A DNA stretch of 31,179 nucleotides from Bifidobacteriaceae bacterium UBA2724 (lineage in GTDB: Bacteria > Actinomycetota > Actinomycetes > Actinomycetales > Bifidobacteriaceae), in assembly GCA_002353815.1 (NCBI GenBank), contig DEKK01000004.1:1-31179 (forward strand), given 5' to 3'. Position 1 is the first letter of the stretch. The number at the start of each line of letters is the position of its first letter. Under the pieces are notes generated by a model. The model did no database searches. It was given only the letters and a program-made list of their open reading frames with translations, and was not told the DNA's origin. Positions 25,964-31,179 of this stretch are shown here, piece by piece. The position numbers and the translations under genes are program-made.

Positions 25964-26383
25964 CTACTGTACACGCGCGGCGTCGGCGTCCGCAGCGGAC
26001 TCGGCATCGTGTGCGCAGGCCGCAGCGTCAACGCTTGCAGCGTCAGCGCCCGCAGCACGCGCGCCCTCAGCGCCCGGGCCCCCCTCCGCCTCCGCCTCAT
26101 ACAGGCGATGCGCCTCCTGAAGCATGCGATACGTCCCTTCGAGCGTCATGCAGGCGTCGTCGGGGATCGCGTACCCGCCGGTCAGGCGGCTGATCTGCGC
26201 GAGCTCCTCGCCGACCTGCGGCTGCGCTCCATGCGACGCCGCCACACGATCGCGGATCGTCTCGTAGTTCCTGCGCACCTCGAACACCTCGGGATGGTGC
26301 GCCGCATGTGCGCGCGTAATGGCGAAGGTGCCCAGTTCGAGGCGATCAAGGTTGGCGGTGATGTAGTCGGTGAATGCGGTCAT
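25964..26383 (-). CDS. Unknown protein in the metal-ATPase operon
   Basis: A 139-residue protein I do not recognise. The first ~97 residues are helical and contain a His-rich stretch (RAHAAHHPEVFEVRRNYE) that could bind a metal. The C-terminal ~40 residues are Ala/Gly/Asp-rich and probably disordered, with one CAHD. There is no signal peptide or membrane segment. GAAAGGA precedes the ATG at 26383; the frame is open further upstream without a better start. It lies between the CPSC metallochaperone and the FLP-like regulator, so a part in metal binding or sensing is a reasonable guess but unproved. A distant hemerythrin- or iron-repair-like helical bundle is an alternative. Confidence 0.75.
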   Translation of the reverse strand: MTAFTDYITANLDRLELGTFAITRAHAAHHPEVFEVRRNYETIRDRVAASHGAQPQVGEELAQISRLTGGYAIPDDACMTLEGTYRMLQEAHRLYEAEAEGGPGAEGARAAGADAASVDAAACAHDAESAADADAARVQ

Positions 26384-26494
26384 GGTATGTCCTTTCGGGA
26401 TGTTTGTTTTTCGGGTTGTGTGTGTTGTGTCCAGGGTTGTGCGCGTTGTGCCGGTTGCCCTACCGGTTCGCTGCGTGGAGCGAGACTCCACACC

Positions 26495-26722
26495 TCACGC
26501 CACGCTCGTGCCGAGCACCGGGTATCCGACGGTTTCGATGGCCTTCGCCACGGTCTGCGCATCGGTGCGGGCGTCATCGAAGCGGAACTTCACCTTGCTG
26601 TTGGCGAACGAGACGTGCACCGTGTCGTCGTCCACGCCCGGCACCGAGCGCGCGGCGGCCTCGATCTTGAGCATGCAGGACGGGCAGGTGAGGGTGTCGA
26701 GTTTCAGGGTTGCGGTTTTCAT
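26495..26722 (-). CDS. Heavy-metal-associated (HMA) chaperone, CopZ-like
   Basis: A 75-residue single HMA domain of ferredoxin-like fold. The metal-binding motif is TLTCPSCMLKIEAA (Cys13 and Cys16), with CPSC where CopZ usually has MxCxxC preceded by Gly. The second half (VSFANSKVKFRF, then AKAIETVGYPV) matches the domain's beta-strand and helix pattern. It probably carries Cu(I) or a similar soft metal to the ATPase encoded upstream, which lacks its own HMA domain. GACAAGGAG precedes the ATG at 26722. It lies 116 bp after the ATPase gene and 111 bp before the unknown protein, all on the minus strand. Confidence 0.9.
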   Translation of the reverse strand: MKTATLKLDTLTCPSCMLKIEAAARSVPGVDDDTVHVSFANSKVKFRFDDARTDAQTVAKAIETVGYPVLGTSVA

Positions 26723-26838
26723 GGGTTCTCCTTGTCTTTGGTCGGTTCTTCGGAATCTGGTGTCGGTCGGCTGCGGAACGCTCCACGATTCGGCCGGTCT
26801 GTAACGGCGGGGCAATCGTGGTGTTTGCCACACGCCGC

Positions 26839-28734
26839 CTATTTCACGCGGTACCGCAGCAGGCGCATGCCGTTGAGAATCACCGCCAGCACGCTCGCCT
26901 CGTGGACGAACATGCCCACGGCCATGGTGAGCCACGATGTGAGCACAAGGCCCGAGAGCAGCAGCGCCACCGTGCCCACCGCGATCGCGATGTTCTCGCG
27001 CATGTTGCGCACCGTGCGCTTCGCCAGGCCGTACGCGTGCGGCAGGCGCGAGAAGTCGGAATCCGCGAGCACCACGTCGGAGGTGTCGATGGCCACGTCG
27101 GTGCCGTTGCCCATCGCGATGCCCACGTCCGCGAGCGCGAGGGACGGGCTGTCGTTGATGCCGTCGCCGACGAACACCACGCGGCGGCCTTCGTCGCGCA
27201 GGCGCGAGATGTACGCGGCCTTCTCGTCGGGCAGCATGCCGCCGACCGCGCGGTCGAGGCCGAGGCCGGCCGTCATGAGGTCGACGGCGCGCTGGTTGTC
27301 GCCCGAGAGCACCACGACGTTCCTGACGCCCAGGCGGCGCAGGTTCCTGATGCCGTCGGCGATGCCGGGGCGCAGGCGGTCGCGCACGCCGAACATGAGG
27401 CGGATGCGTCCGTCGAGGGCCACGGCCACGAGCGAATCGCCGTGCGATTCGAGCTCGGCCGCGTCCGCGCGGGCCGTGGAGCCGAGCTCCACGCCTTCCG
27501 TTTCGAGGAAGCGCGGGCTGCCGACGAGGATCCGGTGCCCGTCGTGCACGGCGCGGATTCCGCCGCCCGTCACCACCGACACCTCGTCCACCTGCGGGGC
27601 GGGGACATCATCGAAATGCCGCACGATGGCCTTCGCCAGTGGGTGCTGCGACTGTGCCTCCACGCCGACGAGGTAGCGCGTGGCGTCGTCGGGGGCGGGG
27701 GCGGAGGAGGTCGCGGCGGCGTCGGGGGCGAGGGTGCTGGAATCGTCGTAGCGCCTCACGTCCGTCACCTGCGGCATGCCGACCGTGATCGTGCCGGTTT
27801 TGTCGAACACGAAGGTGTCGGCGGAGCTCAGGCGGTGCGTCACCTCGCTGCCTTTGATGAGCACGCCGTGGCGCGCGCCGTTGCCGATGCCGGCCATATT
27901 CGACACGGGCACGCCGATGACGAGCGCACCGGGGCAGCCGAGCACGAGCATGGTGATGGCGAGGTCGACGCGGCGCGTCACCAGGCCCACGATGACGGCG
28001 ATGACGAGCACCGCGGGCGTGTAGTACGTGGCGAAGCGGTCGATGAAGCGTTCCTCTTTGGATTTGGAGTCCTGCGCGTTTTCGACGAGCTCGACGATCT
28101 TGCCGAAGGTGGTGTCCTCCCCCACCGTGTCGGCGCGGATGGTCAGCATGCCGTCGTCGAGCAGGGTGCCGGCGGAGGCGCTCGATCCCTTGGATTTGTC
28201 GACGGGGATGGGCTCGCCGGTGATCGCGGATTCGTTGACGAGGCCGGTGCCCGACGTCACCACGCCGTCGACGGGGATGCGGTCGCCGGTGGTGACCTTG
28301 ACGATGTCGCCGACGCGCACATCGTCGACCGGCACGGTTTCGAAGGTGCCGTCGGCGCGGCGGACCGCGGCGGATTGCGGCGCCATGTCGGTGAGGGCGC
28401 CGATGGCCGAGCGCGTCTGGTTGAGCGTGTAGCGCTCTATCTGGCCGCCGACGAGGAAGAGGAACGTGACGATGGCGGATTCGTCCCAGCTGCCGATGAG
28501 GAATGCGCCAAACACGGCGATGCTCACGAGCACGTCGATGGACAAGACCCGGACGCGCAGTGCCTGCACCGCCTGGATGAGGATCGGCAGCACGCCGATG
28601 ACCGAGGCGGCGATGAACGCCGTTGCGTAGGCCGGCTGCGAGTGCAGGGCGAAGCGCGCGACCAGGCCGGCGGCGATAAGCGCGCCGCCGATGATGGTGA
28701 GCTGCGGCTTGTGACGCAGGATGAAGCTCTGCAT
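26839..28734 (-). CDS. P1B-type heavy-metal ATPase with CPG motif
   Basis: A 631-residue membrane pump. Hydrophobic helices lie near 11-30, 38-60, 67-100, 240-280 and at the C-terminus (590-625). The phosphorylated Asp311 sits in FDKTGTIT; ITGEPIPVDK, the HP pair (QHPLAKAI) and VGDGINDSP are all present, so the catalytic cycle should work. The transmembrane metal site reads GCPGALVIG (Cys267-Pro-Gly269) instead of the usual CPC, which makes metal specificity uncertain (Cu, Zn, Cd or Fe). There is no N-terminal HMA domain; the separate CPSC protein downstream probably takes that role. AAAGGAGG lies eight bases before the ATG at 28734. It leads a four-gene operon whose promoter has an FNR-like box. 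Confidence 0.93.
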   Translation of the reverse strand: MQSFILRHKPQLTIIGGALIAAGLVARFALHSQPAYATAFIAASVIGVLPILIQAVQALRVRVLSIDVLVSIAVFGAFLIGSWDESAIVTFLFLVGGQIERYTLNQTRSAIGALTDMAPQSAAVRRADGTFETVPVDDVRVGDIVKVTTGDRIPVDGVVTSGTGLVNESAITGEPIPVDKSKGSSASAGTLLDDGMLTIRADTVGEDTTFGKIVELVENAQDSKSKEERFIDRFATYYTPAVLVIAVIVGLVTRRVDLAITMLVLGCPGALVIGVPVSNMAGIGNGARHGVLIKGSEVTHRLSSADTFVFDKTGTITVGMPQVTDVRRYDDSSTLAPDAAATSSAPAPDDATRYLVGVEAQSQHPLAKAIVRHFDDVPAPQVDEVSVVTGGGIRAVHDGHRILVGSPRFLETEGVELGSTARADAAELESHGDSLVAVALDGRIRLMFGVRDRLRPGIADGIRNLRRLGVRNVVVLSGDNQRAVDLMTAGLGLDRAVGGMLPDEKAAYISRLRDEGRRVVFVGDGINDSPSLALADVGIAMGNGTDVAIDTSDVVLADSDFSRLPHAYGLAKRTVRNMRENIAIAVGTVALLLSGLVLTSWLTMAVGMFVHEASVLAVILNGMRLLRYRVK

Positions 28735-28782
28735 GGACGGGGCCTCCTTTCGTAGTGTCTCCCGTGGTTTGCGATGGTGCCC

Positions 28783-28788
28783 AAGATA
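28783..28788 (-). promoter_or_regulatory. Candidate -10 (TATCTT) of the metal-ATPase operon
   Basis: TATCTT on the minus strand lies 22 bases after the FNR-like box. Taking its last base as -7, the start point is about 28776, giving a 42-base leader before the ATPase ATG. The -35 region (ATGTTT or AATGTT) is poor, as expected for an activator-dependent promoter. Confidence 0.5.
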
Positions 28789-28810
28789 CGGGCGACGCGC
28801 CGGGAAAACA

Positions 28811-28824
28811 TTGACCGCCGTCAA
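28811..28824 (-). promoter_or_regulatory. FNR-type operator TTGAC-N4-GTCAA
   Basis: A perfect 14-bp inverted repeat, TTGACCGCCGTCAA. Its centre lies at -41.5 relative to the start predicted from TATCTT, the classic class II activator position. The operon itself encodes an FNR-type regulator with the matching ExxSR recognition helix. Confidence 0.65.
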
Positions 28825-29308
28825 GTTCGGGGAATTCCTTCGAGATGTTTTTTGGAGGGGCGATGGCGGTGGGGCGTATGAGGCGGGGTGAGGCGGAGGC
28901 GGACGGGGCGGCAGAAGACAGGCCATAGGAAGCGTTCGGGCGTCCTTTCGCGTCGGAAGTCTCTCCCATCCGCCTATGCAGACACCCGCGCGAGTCCGTT
29001 GACAAAAGAGCACAACCGCATGATTCCGCGGTTTTCTGGCATCCGCCATGTGTTCGATACACGTGCGAAAACCTATCTGCCGGTTTGTGGGTTCCGCGGC
29101 GCGAGACGCCGACGCAATTTCAACGTTTTCGAGCCCCGTATGCTCGCCCCACTCCCCCGGAAAAGGACCTCACAAACCGCGAAATACACCCCCGGAGCCG
29201 TATCGAGCACCCAGAGATGCGGTTCCATGCATCCACGCCCTTCGCCCGTCGAGGCCTATCATGTGTGACAATGACTGCGCACGGCACCCGAAAAACGAAG
29301 GAGCACCC
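28825..29308. other. Divergent intergenic region
   Basis: About 480 bases between the metal-ATPase operon promoter (-) and the 183-residue protein gene (+). A perfect TTGACA stands at 28999-29004 but has no good -10. A small AACCGC/GCGGTT hairpin lies at about 29015. TATCAT (29257-29262) may be a -10 for the right-hand gene, without a good -35. I see no gene. Confidence 0.45.
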
Positions 29309-29860
29309 ATGAAGGCAGGAAACATCACCGGCTACTGGCCGACTTCAGCGGACGACACAGCGCGCACGTACGGATACCGTCCGGTCAGCGAATGCGAGGC
29401 CGCCATCGCCGCGGGCACCGCCGGCCCCTGCCACAGCGGCGAAAGCGGGCTTGTGGACTACGGAATCGCGGAGTGGGGCGACGACGACATCGTGTCAATC
29501 AATGGCAAGCGCACGCTATCGGGCTACGTCTTTCTACTCGAGGACGCGGTTTTCGACTGCCCCGGGCTGCACCTGTGGAAAAGCGACGCGTCTGTGCAGC
29601 AGGGCGCGGACACGACGGTCGACGGCGTGTGCGGACTGGAAATCGACCCCAGCGAGACCCGCGTCATCCCATATCGTTCAATCCGGTCGATGCACGAGGA
29701 CGCACACGGCCGCAACCTGATCCTTACGCTCGACGACGGCACCGACTACCTCATCGCCCTGGCCCCGATGCCCGCCACTTTCCCCTTCCTCTCGAGCCGG
29801 GCCAAGCGCCGTCATCAGCGCGCCCTCGACCTCATGCGCCTCATCAACGAGCATCGGTAA
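29309..29860 (+). CDS. Unknown protein (183 residues)
   Basis: Unrecognised. There is no signal peptide or membrane helix, so it is probably cytoplasmic. The C-terminal half (RVIPYRSIRSMHED, then NLILTLDDGTDYLIAL) has the alternating pattern of a PH- or GRAM-like beta barrel, ending in a basic helix (SRAKRRHQRALDLMRLINEH). The N-terminal half is rich in Asp/Gly with three Cys (CEAAIA, PCHSG, DCPG). An AAGGAG site just before the ATG at 29309 is good evidence that it is translated. The next gene starts 40 bp downstream on the same strand, so the two are probably an operon. Confidence 0.7.
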   Translation: MKAGNITGYWPTSADDTARTYGYRPVSECEAAIAAGTAGPCHSGESGLVDYGIAEWGDDDIVSINGKRTLSGYVFLLEDAVFDCPGLHLWKSDASVQQGADTTVDGVCGLEIDPSETRVIPYRSIRSMHEDAHGRNLILTLDDGTDYLIALAPMPATFPFLSSRAKRRHQRALDLMRLINEHR

Positions 29861-29900
29861 AGCGCGGAATCAACACCAAGCATCATGTCAAGAGCACGTC

Positions 29901-30953
29901 ATGGGATCTCGACTCGCCATCTTGGTCAGAGAGGCTGACGGCGGCTATTACTTCGGCAGGGGCTGGGCTCAGTTTGTGGGAGCCCGCATCGCGATTGATG
30001 GTTATCAAAACACGATGCACGACGTGCGAGCGTCCGGTTTCCATTCCATCGCAAGCGCAAAGGAATGGGGACCGGGAACCTGGGCGGAAGGCTCTCTCTT
30101 CATCGACACACCACGCAAAACCGTGTTCTGGGTCGGGGAAGGCGAGGAGGGAGCCATGCCTCGCGTCATCAACGCACTGATCGAACAGACATGGCCAGGA
30201 TGGACTGCGGTTTGGTCCGCCGAACAAACATGCAGCACACAGGCGGCGGCAGGTGTCGACGACACTGCTGTTTTCATGCATCCATCCGTAATCCGCGATG
30301 ATGACAGCCTTGCCCCTTTGGGAGAGGAAGAAGCGGCAATGGCGTCACCATGGATGCACGATTCTTATGGATACCGGTCTGATGCAGTGTCATGCCGTAT
30401 GGAAGACGGCCGCACGATTACATGGCGTGGTGATGCTGATCTCGATCTCATCTCTGCCATAGGACCCGATGGCATGCACACTCTTGCAGAGCAGGTGGCG
30501 AAACGCGCCGCTGCGGGAGAAATACCGGATTGGGACGACGCTTCATACACCGGCCACCCCGACATGGGAGTGCATCTTGATTTCGCCAATCGTTCGGTGC
30601 GATGGTGGTCGATCATGGGAACGGATTGTCTTCTGACAGATTTTTCATGCCTGTGGCCCGGTTGGTGTGAAGAATCATGCGGTGACAATGCAGAATGGCA
30701 TGCGCAAATCATTGGACGCAATATGCGCAGCTGGAAGTCGGATATCAGGAAAACCAAAGAATTCTTCACATCATTAGTGAATGAGCATCGCCAGCTGCAC
30801 TTCAACCGTCCTGCCTTCACAGACCTTGTTTTTACAACGCTTGAAAAGCTTGAGGATGGGAAACCGCTACCACCTGCACGATTCGTCAATCGTCACGGGA
30901 AGATTATCGAACCTCCCGGCAACGTTTCCCTGGCCAAGTTCTACACACCGTGA
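29901..30953 (+). CDS. Unknown two-repeat 'WPGW' protein
   Basis: A 350-residue cytoplasmic protein, unrecognised. It contains two related modules. The first has FIDTPRKTVFW (67-77) followed by TWPGWTAVW (97-105). The second has HLDFANRSVRWW (225-236) followed by LWPGWCEESC (251-260). Each module is preceded by a beta-rich segment. A helical tail (SDIRKTKEFFTSLVNEHRQL and beyond) follows. The layout is reminiscent of actinobacterial single-module proteins and of immunity-like small proteins, but I can name no family. Its ribosome binding site is weak (AAGAG at 29890-29894), which may mean coupling to the gene 40 bp upstream. Base composition is somewhat less GC-rich than in the housekeeping genes. 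Confidence 0.75.
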   Translation: MGSRLAILVREADGGYYFGRGWAQFVGARIAIDGYQNTMHDVRASGFHSIASAKEWGPGTWAEGSLFIDTPRKTVFWVGEGEEGAMPRVINALIEQTWPGWTAVWSAEQTCSTQAAAGVDDTAVFMHPSVIRDDDSLAPLGEEEAAMASPWMHDSYGYRSDAVSCRMEDGRTITWRGDADLDLISAIGPDGMHTLAEQVAKRAAAGEIPDWDDASYTGHPDMGVHLDFANRSVRWWSIMGTDCLLTDFSCLWPGWCEESCGDNAEWHAQIIGRNMRSWKSDIRKTKEFFTSLVNEHRQLHFNRPAFTDLVFTTLEKLEDGKPLPPARFVNRHGKIIEPPGNVSLAKFYTP

Positions 30954-31054
30954 TTCCTGCCATATGACGCTCGACGGGCATTCGATGTCACTGTCCGCAG
31001 GTCATGCCGCAAAATCATTACGACGCACCCGCCGCATTCCGACATCGCAGGACC

Positions 31055-31179
31055 AACCCGTACCGAGGGTGCAGATCTGTGCCCCCTCGATGGCGATTAC
31101 CCCGGCCAATCCGGCCAATCTCCGGCCCAACCCGCACCGAAGGTGCAATCCCGTGCACCCTCGACCCCAATTACCCCGG
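31055..31179. repeat. Direct repeats with internal hairpins, cut by the window edge
   Basis: Two 51-base units (31055-31105 and 31129-31179, period 74) share AACCCG...ATTACCCCGG ends. Each holds an inverted repeat (CGAGGGTGCA with TGTGCCCCCTCG in the first; AAGGTGCA with TGCACCCT in the second). Between them lies CCGGCCAAT twice. The array may continue beyond the window. Confidence 0.75.

Noticed and set aside
26710..28755. A 681-codon plus-strand frame opposite the metal ATPase
   Set aside because: Antisense shadow; the ATPase motifs on the minus strand are unambiguous.
28999..29004. Perfect TTGACA as a -35 element
   Set aside because: No acceptable -10 hexamer lies 16-18 bases downstream, and no gene start is near in that direction.

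Overview
The window is high-GC actinobacterial DNA with short intergenic gaps and AAGGAG-type ribosome binding sites. The gene set (a BcrA/BadF-type activase giant, PepC, PepN, an FLP-like Crp/Fnr regulator, a MEMO1-AMMECR1 fusion, GH3) suggests a fermentative anaerobe, most likely Bifidobacterium or a close relative. That assignment is inferred from gene content, not proved. No rRNA or tRNA gene was recognised, and no complete mobile element with a transposase or integrase.

Left part (1-11.1 kb): a PepC-type cysteine aminopeptidase (+) faces a GH3 beta-glycosidase (-). Next come the 1697-residue 2-hydroxyacyl-CoA-dehydratase-activase-like protein (-) and a membrane-anchored endonuclease/exonuclease/phosphatase (EEP)-fold protein (+) that has lost most catalytic residues.

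Middle (11.1-23 kb): mostly housekeeping. It holds xseA-xseB (exonuclease VII), a broken small secreted-protein locus with its own terminator, the MEMO1-AMMECR1 fusion, def, glmM, pepN, a small Lys/Asp/Glu-rich protein, rlmH and a VOC-family protein. Between pepN and rlmH lies a three-repeat CRISPR-like mini-array with no cas genes in the window; its two flanks resemble each other.

Right part (23-31.2 kb): accessory in character. A COG2865-type AlbA_2/ATPase/winged-helix protein lies between two identical 202-bp direct repeats. 11-bp iteron-like palindromes (ACTTGCCAC / ACTTACCAC) sit both downstream and upstream of it. The upstream 202-bp copy carries a remnant of the gene's own 3' end. A four-gene minus-strand operon follows: a P1B-type metal ATPase with CPG in place of CPC, a CPSC metallochaperone, an unknown protein and an FLP-like Crp/Fnr regulator. 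The regulator has the ExxSR recognition helix and Cys6/Cys116. A perfect TTGAC-N4-GTCAA box lies upstream of the operon at a spacing that fits -41.5 from a TATCTT -10 element, so a redox-responsive, self-regulated metal-homeostasis operon is a testable reading. The window ends with two unrecognised proteins and a 74-bp-period repeat running off the edge.

The best candidates for something undescribed are the iteron-flanked AlbA_2 locus and the FNR-box/FLP/P1B(CPG) operon. The orphan CRISPR-like array and the degenerate EEP protein come next.
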